Positions 44,323 to 55,100 of a DNA stretch of 64,000 bases are shown piece by piece. Both the position numbers and the translations under genes were made by a program. The number at the start of each line of letters is the position of its first letter. Positions within the stretch are counted from its first letter, which is position 1. The notes beneath the pieces are model-generated. The model was not told where the DNA came from. It worked only from the letters and a program-made list of their open reading frames with translations, and made no database searches. This stretch comes from Aggregatibacter kilianii (GTDB taxonomy: Bacteria; Pseudomonadota; Gammaproteobacteria; Enterobacterales; Pasteurellaceae), in assembly GCF_003129965.1 (NCBI RefSeq), contig NZ_NRCJ01000012.1:34889-98888 (forward strand), given 5' to 3'.

Positions 44323-44350
44323 ATTATTTTGTACCTGTTTTTGTTGTCAA
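44323..44350 (-). promoter_or_regulatory. Promoter of the methyltransferase gene
   Basis: On the minus strand a consensus TTGACA (44350-44345) and AATAAT (44328-44323) with 16-nt spacing. The repeat tract begins just downstream, so it would lie in the first bases of the transcript. Confidence 0.6.
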
Positions 44351-44391
44351 TTCATCTAAAAGTGCGGTCAATTTTTACGGTGTTTTGAAAG

Positions 44392-47181
44392 CTACTCCTC
44401 CCCAACGCGAATTGTGATGTCTCTAAATGTCAGCGCGTTACTGCTAATACCTGCCTCCGGCACAATTTTAAAGCGGATGGTTGTCACATCAGGCGGCAGT
44501 GCGCCGCTAACTTGTTGCGGATGCCAGTCGTTAGTTTGCCAGTCGCCCATCAGCTCCGACTCGTATGATTGCACCACGCTTGCGCCGTTGAGCAGTTGCA
44601 CAATCACCCGGCATTTGCCGCTACGCTGGTTATACGTCAAAATCTTATAATCCAACACAAAGCGGGCATATTGCCCCGCCGGCACGGGGTAATCATTGTA
44701 AATGTCGTAACTTGGTGCGCTACTACTTAACATCAGATAACCCAAACCGCCAAAATAGCCGTCGTTATAGCGATTAAATGCGCGGTCGCCGGAAGTCCAC
44801 GTAGCCTCATAGTCAAATTTATGGAGCAGTGTAAGCGCGCCGCCGACTTTGAGCACATAACGATGCAAGCTCTGCAAGCCGTTTTTGACGCTGTAAAGTG
44901 CCACGCGACTAAACTGCTCCCCGTCCACCTTTTTGTCGTCCGGGTAAGCAAAATTGGTCGCTGTGGTGTCGATTGAGCGCACTACAGTGTCGCCGTCTAA
45001 CAAGTCCACTTTGTAACTCACGCCCGCACCCAACACCGTGCTGCCGTCGGTGTGCGGAATCAGTTTGTCCGCTTGCACGTCGCGGTCGCGGTGTGCCCAT
45101 GTGAGCTTAAACGCGGCAATGTCGGCGATAGTGTCGCCAAGATTTCCGTCCGAGCGCACGTTGCCCGGTGGGTAGGGGCGGGCTTGACGTTGTTGGGTTG
45201 TGATTGCCAACACGTCCGCCTTGCTCTCGTCGAGCGTTTGTTGCGCGGTGCGGGTGAGTAATTTAGCTTTGATTTGCTCGCCCACGGTGTATTTAGTCTC
45301 ATCCGTGCCGGCGGCGAGCAGATAACACCACGCCAGCGCACCCGCTTTGTGCGCCTGCGGGATAGTATCTGCGCACCCGCGTCCGACCGTCATTGTGCCG
45401 GTTTTAAAATCCGCTGAATCAATCTTGATAATCTCATCATCAACGATGAGCGCCAGCGCCCCGGACAACGCGGAATACTCACCATCAAGTTTAAACTTAA
45501 TGTTTGTTTGATACGGCGTGACATCACCGACCAGCTCAACATACGGGGTAAATGAGCCTGTCGCGGTTTGCGCGTAACCCGCGCCTGCGTCAACTAACAT
45601 ATCATAGCCAACAGAAAGTGCGGTCGGTTGCGCGCCCATGCTCCAAACAAAGCAGTCTGTCGGCTTAACATACGCCATCTCCGCGTCCGTCAATACAAGA
45701 GGAAGCACATGATACGGCACCTCAAACAGCCGTGCGCGCTCAATCGGCTTGGCGGTGTAATCAGGCGGGATATAAAGTGACTCGCCTTTTTGCGTAGAGT
45801 AGTTAGCCGCCGGCAGTCCGAACACATCTTGCAGACAAGTAGCGACAATCTCGCCCTCGTTGCCGTTTTTAAGCTCGCCCACCCGGAAGACTACGTCCAC
45901 GATGTCACGCTCCGGCAGATTAACCCGGATAACATCACCCGGGCGGAGCTCGGAACCTCGCATATCAAATGTAATCTTGAGCCGCGTCAAGCCGCTTGCA
46001 ATCATCTCCAAGTCGCGCTGTGCAACGCGGGCCGCTAAATCAAACGTCGGAATGCCCTTATACTCAACCGTCTTGCTGATAACTCCGTGCATTTGCACTG
46101 CGGCGATATTATTAGCAATGGCTTGGTCATCACGGTTTGTCACCGGCTCACGGTATTTAACGATGATTTGATTAGCCTGCTTATCGGTTGCCGCGCTGTC
46201 ATCATCGAGCACGGAAAGAATCCCGTTATCATACGTAAACAGTGGTAAATCCTCGGGCTTGTAGTCGTGTCGAATCAGTTTAATCGCCTGTTTGCCCGTC
46301 TCAATATTGTCGTATTGTGCTGCACCGATGTGGTCCACGATTTGCTGGATGAACTCTTTGATTGAGGTTTGGCGGTTATAGCGGATACATAAGCCGAATC
46401 CCTCGTCATACAACGTGTCGGCGGCTTTTTTGTAGCTATCTAAATCCAAGTCAGCAAGGTCTTTTTTACCGCCCCAACTCTTATTCGTGGCGCACTCGAC
46501 GAGGATATGCGCAGGATTCATGGCGTGGATTTGGCGTACATTTTCTTCTTGCTCCGGTGTCAACCCTTTGATTTTGAGGTTGTCGTTGCGTAGCAGGATT
46601 TTAGCTTTTTCCGGGTACCATACCGCGCCGCCATGCCAGCCTTTATCCGTGCGGCGCACGCGGTAACTGTGTTTTTTGGGATACGCGTTATAGCAACTGA
46701 TTAGCCCGCTATACACCGTCGTCACAATCCCACGAAAGCCGGGGATTTGGTCTTTCGGATCTAATTCGCCCGGAATGATGTCGCCGTTTGCAAAAAATCT
46801 ATCCTGCTCGGCATACTCCGGCAGTTTCATGCGTTTTCGAACCATCCACTCAGGTTTGTTGCGAAATGCCGGATTCATTATGCCTTTTAGCAGATTAATC
46901 AGCATACGGCTCGGTTTTTGGTCGGGCTCACCCATCAGGATTTCCATTCGTCCCTGAATCCCACCTTCGCCGCCCGTATTGTCGCCACCGAATAGACCAG
47001 GCTTATCAATAAAAATCGCCTGCGATTGGGTGATTTCGCCTGGCTTTCCCACATACGCCGTTTTGTCATCCACGCGTATCTCGACAATCTCATTGACCGG
47101 ACCGCGCCCAAGCCCCGATTGAATATCCCAATAGTAGCGGTAACCAACCGTGACCTGTCCGCCCTTACGTTTACCGCCCAT
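44392..47181 (-). CDS. Large phage tail-tip / host-specificity protein
   Basis: A 929-residue protein that overlaps the preceding small gene's stop. N-terminal VTVGYRYYWDIQSGLGRGPVNEIVEI and the later QIIVKYREPVTNRDDQAIANNIAAVQ are typical of the central tail-tip protein of B3-like siphophages (functional analogue of lambda J). The C-terminal 250 residues look like beta-sandwich modules (FDYEATWTSGDRAFNRYNDG, DITIRVGEE end) suited to receptor or saccharide contact. The last gene of the late tail operon. Receptor unknown. Confidence 0.75.
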   Translation of the reverse strand: MGGKRKGGQVTVGYRYYWDIQSGLGRGPVNEIVEIRVDDKTAYVGKPGEITQSQAIFIDKPGLFGGDNTGGEGGIQGRMEILMGEPDQKPSRMLINLLKGIMNPAFRNKPEWMVRKRMKLPEYAEQDRFFANGDIIPGELDPKDQIPGFRGIVTTVYSGLISCYNAYPKKHSYRVRRTDKGWHGGAVWYPEKAKILLRNDNLKIKGLTPEQEENVRQIHAMNPAHILVECATNKSWGGKKDLADLDLDSYKKAADTLYDEGFGLCIRYNRQTSIKEFIQQIVDHIGAAQYDNIETGKQAIKLIRHDYKPEDLPLFTYDNGILSVLDDDSAATDKQANQIIVKYREPVTNRDDQAIANNIAAVQMHGVISKTVEYKGIPTFDLAARVAQRDLEMIASGLTRLKITFDMRGSELRPGDVIRVNLPERDIVDVVFRVGELKNGNEGEIVATCLQDVFGLPAANYSTQKGESLYIPPDYTAKPIERARLFEVPYHVLPLVLTDAEMAYVKPTDCFVWSMGAQPTALSVGYDMLVDAGAGYAQTATGSFTPYVELVGDVTPYQTNIKFKLDGEYSALSGALALIVDDEIIKIDSADFKTGTMTVGRGCADTIPQAHKAGALAWCYLLAAGTDETKYTVGEQIKAKLLTRTAQQTLDESKADVLAITTQQRQARPYPPGNVRSDGNLGDTIADIAAFKLTWAHRDRDVQADKLIPHTDGSTVLGAGVSYKVDLLDGDTVVRSIDTTATNFAYPDDKKVDGEQFSRVALYSVKNGLQSLHRYVLKVGGALTLLHKFDYEATWTSGDRAFNRYNDGYFGGLGYLMLSSSAPSYDIYNDYPVPAGQYARFVLDYKILTYNQRSGKCRVIVQLLNGASVVQSYESELMGDWQTNDWHPQQVSGALPPDVTTIRFKIVPEAGISSNALTFRDITIRVGEE

Positions 47182-47387
47182 TATTTATCTCCTTTGCGCG
47201 CCTCGAGCGCCGCTGTCACACATTTACGGGCAAACACACTACCCGTATTTAAAAGCACGTCGGAATCAATACCATGCGCCAAAAAATCGGCATAATCCAA
47301 GCCCTCGCGCACAAAAAATGCCTCCACACCGGCGGCGCAGAAATCTACCCGGCGCATGTCTTGCATTGTGATAGTCATCTTGTCCAT
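47181..47387 (-). CDS. Small tail-module protein of unknown function
   Basis: A 68-residue protein (ITMQDMRRVDFCAAGVEAFF, then GLDYADFLAHGIDSDVLL). Similar small proteins sit between the BR0599-family protein and the tip protein in B3-type phages. ATG 47387 follows AAAGG; ATG 47378 is an alternative. Its TAA/ATG junction with the tip gene is overlapping. Confidence 0.65.
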   Translation of the reverse strand: MDKMTITMQDMRRVDFCAAGVEAFFVREGLDYADFLAHGIDSDVLLNTGSVFARKCVTAALEARKGDK

Positions 47388-47392
47388 AACTT

Positions 47393-47644
47393 TTAGCCTT
47401 TTTTGATTTCGGTTGTGCGGTAGTTGCCGTATGCCAGCACCTGCCAATCCTCAGTCCAGCAGTCGCCGAAAAATACGCACTGCGGCGTGCCTTCGTCGAT
47501 TTGCGGAAAATTCCAATCTTTGCTATTCACGGCTTCGGGGTTGTTGCTGTTGCCCCGCTTGTTGTTGAGCGCTTGATTGATGTAATAACTGGCGACCGCC
47601 CAAGCGACGATTTTGACGATTGCCCATGCGATTGACTCGTACAT
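47393..47644 (-). CDS. Small tail-module membrane-like protein
   Basis: An 83-residue protein with an N-terminal hydrophobic segment (AWAIVKIVAWAVASYYINQAL) and a conserved-looking C-terminal FPQIDEGTPQCVFFGDCWTEDW. Counterparts lie at the same place in transposable siphophages; role unknown, perhaps tail-tip assembly or injection. Confidence 0.7.
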   Translation of the reverse strand: MYESIAWAIVKIVAWAVASYYINQALNNKRGNSNNPEAVNSKDWNFPQIDEGTPQCVFFGDCWTEDWQVLAYGNYRTTEIKKG

Positions 47645-47656
47645 AATTTATCCTTA

Positions 47657-48466
47657 TTAAAACACCCGTGAGCCGTCATACGGCGATTTAATCGGCATAT
47701 GTGGGATGCCGCCAAAATTAAGCATATTGTTAAACTTGCTCAAACATGTTGATGCACGCCCATCGCACCCCGGATACACTTTGATGACTGTGCCAACAGA
47801 AAGCTTTTGCGTGCCGCCCATGAGCGTCAGTTTATTATTTTGATGAACGGTCACTGCACGCACCTCGCGCACACCGTCATCCTGCCACTCAATAAAACCC
47901 GCATTAAACCAGCCCGCAGGCAGGTTTTGCGGTAAATCCACGGTGATTGATACACCGTCCATGGCGCTGATTGTGAGCCCCGCGACGACAAAATTACCGG
48001 GCTTAACTTTGCAATCCACATCATAAAGCGTGTACGGGCAGTTACGCCCCCACGTAAGCCGCAAGCCCGCGCTCTCCATCGTTTCCGATAGCGCCGCCGA
48101 GGTCAGATTGGTGGTGTGAATATCCGGACGGCTTGCCTCCGTAATCGTGCCAATCCACACAATGCGAATCTCTTTGTCATCCTCATGCAACCGCATAATT
48201 GTTAGTTTAACGGTTTGACTTGGCGGCAATCCGCGATACAGACGCACCACGGGGTTATTGCTCGGCATGCTGAGCGTAACTTTACCGTCGCCTCCGCCGT
48301 CTCGCGCGTCTGAAATCGCTGAAGCAAGCCATTTTTCGCCGTTAATCTCTAAATCTTTGTCGGCATTGCAAAAGCGCCAGATTTTTTCGTTTTCGCCGCG
48401 CGTAAACTGATACAAGTCAACCGGGCGACCGTCTGCGACGGAATGCGTTTTGTCTAAATAGCTCAT
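47657..48466 (-). CDS. Phage tail protein, BR0599 / DUF2163-like family
   Basis: A 269-residue protein. The family features are the start SYLDKTHSVADGRPVDLYQFTRG, RLTWGRNCPYTLYDVDCKV and the Cys-rich end GCDGRASTCLSKFNNMLNFG. Four Cys in these segments may hold an iron-sulfur or disulfide-type centre, as suggested for related tail-hub proteins. It belongs to the tip complex. Confidence 0.82.
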   Translation of the reverse strand: MSYLDKTHSVADGRPVDLYQFTRGENEKIWRFCNADKDLEINGEKWLASAISDARDGGGDGKVTLSMPSNNPVVRLYRGLPPSQTVKLTIMRLHEDDKEIRIVWIGTITEASRPDIHTTNLTSAALSETMESAGLRLTWGRNCPYTLYDVDCKVKPGNFVVAGLTISAMDGVSITVDLPQNLPAGWFNAGFIEWQDDGVREVRAVTVHQNNKLTLMGGTQKLSVGTVIKVYPGCDGRASTCLSKFNNMLNFGGIPHMPIKSPYDGSRVF

Positions 48467-48521
48467 GTTTTAAATCCTGTTTAAACTTTCTTTAAAAGTG
48501 CGGTCGTTTTTCCCCGGCGTT

Positions 48522-50210
48522 TTACGGCTCCAACTCGTCGCGGAGCCCGTGAAAGCTCACCGTAACGGTTGCCGCGCCGTCCGCGTCAGTGTGATGTACC
48601 CAGCTCACCGTGTCGCTCTCCAGCCGAGAAAGTGTCAAGTACGAAATCTTGAGAATCTCCGCTTGCTTAATGTTGAGTGTGTCACCGTCAAACGCCAGCC
48701 GCTCGGTAACTGAGTCAATTACGTTTGATGACACAATACGACGATAAAACACCCGTCCGCCCGTGCACTCAATGCGCACGTCTTGACGCCCCGCCTGTTT
48801 TTGCAATGCTCCCGTGTAGTTGATGTAAGCAATATCTAAAGTTTTTCCGACAATGTCGCCCACAGGGGTGACATCTGTGCTTGATGTCGCCACCCAAATG
48901 GCGCGCTGGCGACCTCGCAGGTAGTAAAACAGATTGCGGAGCTTGCGTTGTTCTTCCCGCCCGCTTGCCACAAAGCGGTGGGCGGTGATTTGCATAGCCT
49001 TGTTTGCCGTATCTAAGCGGTACGGCAAGCCCGTCTCGTTATCCAGCGTCTTAATCAGCCGCGCATATTGCGCCGTGATGTCTTCCGACCATTCGCTTGT
49101 CGGCTCCAGCACCGGGTGATTGCGATATGTCGGCAAGTGGCTCACATCATCACTCCAGCCGTTGTGTTCTTGCAGTTGCAGACGGATTTGTGCAGTAGAG
49201 ACGTTATCACTTAAACGGCGCACTTGCGGCATATCAGTGAGCACCGCCGAGCGGAGCGGATAAATGGATGTAAAGGACTGATCGTAATTGCCGACAATCG
49301 GGCGTTTAACCGTGATTTTGCCAGGCTCCAGCGCAGTGATCTCAATCATCTCCTTGTTGCTTCCGGTCATCAAAATTGCGCGACCGCCGACGGCAAAATC
49401 ATAACCTGTCGTATTGATAGCCAAATCCACCGCACCCTGTTGCACGGGTTGTAACAGCGTTGCACAATCCGTAAAAATCGGTAGTGACCAAACGCGCGAG
49501 CCGTATCCGTAAAGTGCGGACTCAAACAACTGGCGCTCAACCTCCGAAAAACTCACTTTAAACTCAAACGTGCGGCGCGGGCTCAAGCGGCGCGCGATAC
49601 GTTGCTCGGCGGCTGTCACCGATTGATGCACGCGGGTGAGCCACTCAAGACTCTCGGTTACATCTTCCGACCAGTCGGGCATAAACGACCAGTCGGTAGA
49701 ACGACTGCCTGTAATGCGCAACGTAACGGGATTTTTACCCAGAAAATTAAACGTCACCACGCAATCAATCACAGGCGCGCCCTGCATACCGACTTTAACC
49801 GTCCATTTTTTAAGGGCCAACGCATTAAATGTGCCGGAGGTCGGACCGTCTAACGTAATTCCCTCGCCACCGACGACGGAAACAGATAACAGCTTGACCG
49901 CACTTTTATTGGCGTTCCAGACTTGCACGCCGAAAGTCTGGTCAGTAGAGATTGAGCCAAGATTAACGGTGTGCGGGATAACGATAATGCGTTTGTATAA
50001 GTCGGCGTAATAGTTAGGGATAACATACGCCTGCGCGCCCAACGTCTGATTTTTAACATTGCGCGCGTGAATCTGCCCGGCAGTTATTGCATGTTGTGCA
50101 ACAAGCCGAGAATCCGCCCCGCGATACGTCATCAAGCCGTCAAGATAGCCGGTATCTTTAATTTGCGCGGGCGCACTGCTTGAAATCTTATAGCCGTTAA
50201 TCTTTGCCAT
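48522..50210 (-). CDS. Phage tail assembly / distal tail protein
   Basis: A 562-residue, beta-rich protein (begins MAKINGYKISSSAPAQIKDT; DWSEDVTESLEWLTRVHQS and WSLPIFTDCATLLQPVQQG are distinctive). It is comparable in size and place to distal-tail proteins of B3/D3112-like phages. Specific biochemical role not known. An uptake sequence (about 48493-48505) sits between it and the next gene. Confidence 0.65.
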   Translation of the reverse strand: MAKINGYKISSSAPAQIKDTGYLDGLMTYRGADSRLVAQHAITAGQIHARNVKNQTLGAQAYVIPNYYADLYKRIIVIPHTVNLGSISTDQTFGVQVWNANKSAVKLLSVSVVGGEGITLDGPTSGTFNALALKKWTVKVGMQGAPVIDCVVTFNFLGKNPVTLRITGSRSTDWSFMPDWSEDVTESLEWLTRVHQSVTAAEQRIARRLSPRRTFEFKVSFSEVERQLFESALYGYGSRVWSLPIFTDCATLLQPVQQGAVDLAINTTGYDFAVGGRAILMTGSNKEMIEITALEPGKITVKRPIVGNYDQSFTSIYPLRSAVLTDMPQVRRLSDNVSTAQIRLQLQEHNGWSDDVSHLPTYRNHPVLEPTSEWSEDITAQYARLIKTLDNETGLPYRLDTANKAMQITAHRFVASGREEQRKLRNLFYYLRGRQRAIWVATSSTDVTPVGDIVGKTLDIAYINYTGALQKQAGRQDVRIECTGGRVFYRRIVSSNVIDSVTERLAFDGDTLNIKQAEILKISYLTLSRLESDTVSWVHHTDADGAATVTVSFHGLRDELEP

Positions 50211-50215
50211 GCGGA

Positions 50216-51166
50216 TTACTCAATAATGCGGTATGCCACGCCGTACTCACCGGAGTTGTCATTTCCTTCAGCGGCAATCGTTGTTGCCGCGGATTGATAT
50301 TGCGCGCTCGGAATAAACATCCATGTCTCGCCGTTAATTTGTAATTTTTGACGCGGCACGATACCGACAATTTTGCATTCGTAGCGGTCCGGTACGGTGC
50401 CGAGGCGGCGGAATAAATTATCTTTGCATTGCGCAATCGCCGCATTCGGCACCGGTATTGCAAGTTGCCCGAATTTGCTCTGGCTGTGCGTTAATAACAT
50501 TCGGTCAGGGCTATGCGCATGGTCATCGGTACGCCCATTGGTGAGCATGTAACAGCCGGTCTCAGAGCCGGAAAGCGAATACTCATAGCGGGAATCGGCA
50601 CAAAAATACCACGGTGTGCGGGTATCCCCGCCGATATTGTCAGCACGGACAACCGGACCGTAATCATCATCCCCGGACGACATGCCGAAAGTATGTCTGC
50701 TATTTAGTCGCGGGCGGTCATAACTACTATTATTAATTGTTGTTCCTAAAGCATATTGCCCGCCGGTGTATTGCCCCTCTTTGTTGAGTGTGCCGAGACC
50801 GAAATGGCGGAATCGCTCCGCTTGATATTGCACACACACATGCAAATATTGCGCCGTGCCAAAAAAGTCATAGCTGACAAAATTACCGTTTTGCAAATGC
50901 GATGTGCGGGTTTTAGTTTTGCGGTAAGAATTATTGCATGATGCCCCCGGCTGATTAAAACAGTCGCGGTTTTTATCAACGCCGGTGCCGGCAATCACAA
51001 ACAGCATATTGTCTTTAAACTCTAGCGCCCAATAACCATCGGCATTGCTTAAATAAAGCGCATTCTCAGCATTTTTTTGAATTACCCAATTAAGTGGGGC
51101 GGCAAACTCGGCGAGCTTGCCAAGTAAATCAGCGACATTAGTCGCGGTGCCCGTTTGATATGCCAT
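50216..51166 (-). CDS. Phage tail/virion protein, paralogue of the upstream gene
   Basis: A 316-residue protein whose first 14 residues (MAYQTGTATNVADL) nearly repeat those of the next gene. It ends NDNSGEYGVAYRIIE. ATG 51166 follows the upstream stop by one base (TAAcATG). Similar paired proteins occur after the tape measure in transposable siphophages. Fold not recognised; likely a virion or baseplate component. Confidence 0.65.
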   Translation of the reverse strand: MAYQTGTATNVADLLGKLAEFAAPLNWVIQKNAENALYLSNADGYWALEFKDNMLFVIAGTGVDKNRDCFNQPGASCNNSYRKTKTRTSHLQNGNFVSYDFFGTAQYLHVCVQYQAERFRHFGLGTLNKEGQYTGGQYALGTTINNSSYDRPRLNSRHTFGMSSGDDDYGPVVRADNIGGDTRTPWYFCADSRYEYSLSGSETGCYMLTNGRTDDHAHSPDRMLLTHSQSKFGQLAIPVPNAAIAQCKDNLFRRLGTVPDRYECKIVGIVPRQKLQINGETWMFIPSAQYQSAATTIAAEGNDNSGEYGVAYRIIE

Positions 51167-51167
51167 G

Positions 51168-52166
51168 TTATGCTCCAAGCTCTAAAACAAAATAGTCCGT
51201 TGTTGTGGTGCGAAACGCCCCGTTGCACACCACACCTTTATTACCGTTTGGCAATGTCACCTCATCACCCACTGCGCGTTGCACGCCAGGAATCCAATAA
51301 ATGCCGTCATACGCGCCCCAACGGTTAATACCCTGACTGCCATCAACCAGCCCGATAAACTCTACGGGATAAAGTGGGTAAAGCCCGCCGGGTGATGCAG
51401 TCACCGCTTTAAGTGTCGCCCAGTTGCGGGATGTGTGTTTTTGTGAAATCGCCATCGGATAAAGCACTTGAGCGTGCGAATCATTGCTATATCTGCTGTA
51501 ATTTGAGCCACTAAAATCGCGCCAGCTCTGGTCGGGTGTAAATAGCCAGCAGTTGCCACTGAGCGGATCTACAATAGAGGAGTTGTAAGACTCGATGTTG
51601 GAGTAACGCAACAAAATCGGGCTATTACTACTGTTAATCGGCGTTTTTGTCGGAGCGGTGCCGGCAATGCAAAGCGGGTACGGGTATTCCGTCGGCGCAA
51701 CCGTCGGCAGAATAAAACCACAATAAGCACTGGAGCACACATTAGAGATACGCGTCACTACTTTAAAGCAACGCCCATCGGCGATCATGTAATAATCAAT
51801 CGGACGCGCGTCAGCAAATAACACTACGCCCGGCGAAAGATTAATCATACCCGCTTGCACATTGTCACCGGCAACAAGTGCCGAATTAAAAAACGTACCG
51901 CCGAAAAAGTTGAGGTTGTAAATATCGGAGGCGATATTGTTGACGGTTTCACACATCACATAAATATCTTGTTCAACGCCCGTGCCGGTGGATTTCCATA
52001 CGATTTTTCGTTTCGCCACTTCTGTTGCTGTAGCGGCGACGGTTTTATCAAGTAGCACCGTCCACGCCTGCCCGTTAGCGACAAGCGTTGGGTCGGTCGT
52101 CAAAAACTTGTTTAAAATGTCGAGCAAATCGCGCTCATTTTGCGCGGTGCCGGTTTTGTATGCCAT
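51168..52166 (-). CDS. Phage tail/virion protein (332 residues)
   Basis: A 332-residue protein beginning MAYKTGTAQNERDLLDILNK, paralogous at the N-terminus to the 316-residue protein that follows. GGGGTT precedes ATG 52166. It contains Cys and Gly/Ser-rich beta-type sequence and lies immediately after the tape-measure gene. Function inferred from position only. Confidence 0.65.
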   Translation of the reverse strand: MAYKTGTAQNERDLLDILNKFLTTDPTLVANGQAWTVLLDKTVAATATEVAKRKIVWKSTGTGVEQDIYVMCETVNNIASDIYNLNFFGGTFFNSALVAGDNVQAGMINLSPGVVLFADARPIDYYMIADGRCFKVVTRISNVCSSAYCGFILPTVAPTEYPYPLCIAGTAPTKTPINSSNSPILLRYSNIESYNSSIVDPLSGNCWLFTPDQSWRDFSGSNYSRYSNDSHAQVLYPMAISQKHTSRNWATLKAVTASPGGLYPLYPVEFIGLVDGSQGINRWGAYDGIYWIPGVQRAVGDEVTLPNGNKGVVCNGAFRTTTTDYFVLELGA

Positions 52167-52176
52167 GTATAACCCC

Positions 52177-55100
52177 TTAATTTAAAATATCTTTTATCGT
52201 TTGTTTGTTGGCACGGAGCATGGTTAATACCGCCTTGTTGCCCGCGTTGGTCTTGAGCCCAGCGGTAAATAACTCCGCGCTGTCAACTGCCAAAGTTTGC
52301 TGGATGTTGACCGGTGACGCCACCACTTGTGTTCCTGCGCGACCGTCGCGCAGGGAATCACTTAAACCCGGCTCGCGGTAGCTCGGCACCGGCGGGACGG
52401 ATACAGGTCCGCCGGTGGCAAGTTTGCGTAGGCGCTTGTTGTTGATGGCGTCCATAAACGCGTGTCCGTAGTGCGATACTGCCGACGCCTGAATCACCCA
52501 TTCGCCATCCGAAAGACGGGCGGGAATAGAATCGGATGTACTTGTACCCGGTCCACGAATCGGACCTCCCGTAGCATGACCGCCGACACTGGAAAACGCG
52601 CTAGCAATAGCGCTCCACCAACCGCTCGCCGCACTGCTCGTTTGCATGGCGAGCTGTTGCGCCGCGATTTGCACCATGGCGTTTAAAATGGTTGTGGTAA
52701 GGTTTTTGAGCGCGTCACGTAGCGTCATCGTGCCGTTTGCCAAGCCCACAATGGAGGTCTGAATCCCTTGTGTTAACCCCTCTTTAAACGCCTTTTCAAG
52801 GTCGTTTCCTGCGTTTTTGAGCTCGGCAATTTTGAGCTTCATGTCTTCCAGCGAGTTTTTCGCCGCTTCGCCTTGCGCCCCCGGCATTTGAGCGAGCTTT
52901 TCGAGCACCGGGATTTGTTTTTCCAGCTCCGCCACGGTTTCTGCATACACTGCTTTCAGCCGCTGTTGCCCCTCAAGATGACTAATTAACCCAACCTGCA
53001 CCTGCGCCTGAATACGTTGCTCTTGCGTGCTCTGATTTTGATACAAGCGGTTAATCTCATTTTGCACGCCGTCCACTTGCGCTTTGGCTTGCTCAAGTGG
53101 AAGGATTTTTTTAATCAGATTAATCCCGTCCACATTGCTGTGCTTAGTAAACTCCGCGAGCAACTTGTTATAACGCCCCTCGATGTCGGTAAGATTGGCT
53201 TTCACCTCTTGCCCGGTTAAGCGCAAATACTGCACGTTTAACGCCAGATTTTTGTCTTCAGCGTCATATTTTTTCGTTTTTGTACGGGCGCCTCTTTTGG
53301 CTTTTTCGCCGGCTTCAATTTGTGCCGCGTATTGTGCGGCGAGTTTGCGTTGTTCGTCGTTGAGTCCCTCTTTGTCCGCGTCATACATGATTTTCTGCGC
53401 GGTACCCATGCCGACCGTAGCCGCACGGTCTTTTAAGCGGTCAAGCCAGGATTCGGCTTTTTTGTTTTGCTTTGCCTGCTCGATTTGTTTTGTCAAATCA
53501 ATCATCATGTTGATGCGGTCAATAAACGGATCCATTTGGCTCGCCGCATTGCCGGCTTGTTTGCTCAAAGCGATAAAGGTTTGCTTCATGGCCTCGAGTT
53601 GCTCGGTTGCCGTCATCGTCGCTTGCGTCAGCTCATTGCGCAGTTTTTTCTCGGTTTGCGACAATTCGCCGCCCATTGAGCTTAATTGCTCTTCGGCGGC
53701 TTTAATGGCTTTTTTCAGTTCTTCTTGGGTTTCTGCCGCTTCCAGGCCTCCGAGATTTTTTAACCGTTCGGCAAATTCGCCGCCCGCTTCCATCGCGGCG
53801 TTAAATGCGGCGGTGAGCTGTTCTTGGTTGCGGTCTGCCAATTCGCCCGTTTTGTCGGATAACTCGTCCGTGGTTGCCGTCAACACTTTAATGCGTGCAT
53901 TGGCTTCATTGAGTTTGTCAAGATCAACAAACCCACCGAAACTATCGCTCATCATGCGTTGCTGTAACTCATCGCGACGTTTAATCAGCTCGTCCAGCTC
54001 TTTCTTGGCGTCTTCTATGGCTTTGTTGTTGGTTTCGACTTGGCTGACACGTTCACTAAAACCGCCGATTTCGCCGAGCTCTGTTCGCGCCTGGATTAAC
54101 GCCTCGGTTTTTTCAATGTTGGATTGGATACTATTGGCGGTTTGTTGATATTGCTCGTCCAGCTCGCGCTCTTTGCCTTGGATGTATTCATATGCTGCAT
54201 ACAGCCCAAAAATGGCGGTGATAGCAAGCCCAATGGGACCACCCGCCAAAGCAAGTAAGCTACTACCAAGCCCGCTAAAGGTTGCCGCGCGCATTGCCAC
54301 CGCAAGATTGCGATTGGCAAGCGTTAGACGTTCCGTGGCAAGCGTTGCCCTGTCCGTTGACGCCGCCATGGCGACCGCCGCTTGTGCGGCTTTAACCTCA
54401 ATTGCGGCGCGGGCGACGAGTGTTTGATTCGCCACCGCTGTGACGGCGGAATTACGCACCATGGCTGCCGCACTTTGTAGCATGCCGGCGGTAAAACGGG
54501 ACGCCATTGCTACAGCAACAATCAGGGCAACATTACCCAGCGCGTCGAGATTACCGGCAAGTCCGGAGAGTGCGCCGGCGACTGCGCCGGTGACGGATAC
54601 GGTGTTGTTGGTTTGATTAAGCCAATCGCTCCAGCTATTGCTTAATTGATTCGCGGCACGTCCGATAGTCAACGGCATTTGTTCGTATTGTTTTTGGATT
54701 TCGTCTGCTGCTTCTTTCGTGGCGCTCAAGATAATCTGCGGGGTGAGCTCGCCTTGCTCCGCCATTTTGCGCAATTCGCCACGCGTTTTGCCAAGGGATT
54801 TTTGCAACACCTCTAAAAGCATCGGCATTTGTTCGGCGACGGAATTAAATTCTTCGCCGCGTAACGTGCCGGAGGCTAGACCTTGCGATAACTGGATAAT
54901 GGCGGCGTTAGCCTCCTGCGGCAATGCACCGGAGACCACGACCATTTGTTGCAAGGTGCGGGTAAATTGCAGGAGTTCCGCGCTGTTGGCTTTGTCGCCA
55001 AAGGCGCGGTAAACGCGGGTGTAAAGCTCAGCTGTGGACGCAAATGCATTGCCCGTCTCATTGGAGATATCCATAAGCTCCCGAAACGTGCCTTTTGCCT

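Noticed and set aside
53183..54148. 321-codon open frame opposite the tape-measure gene
   Set aside because: It is antisense to a strongly coding, helical tape-measure gene, its Ser/Ala/Leu-rich composition mirrors that gene's codons, and it has no family features or operon logic.
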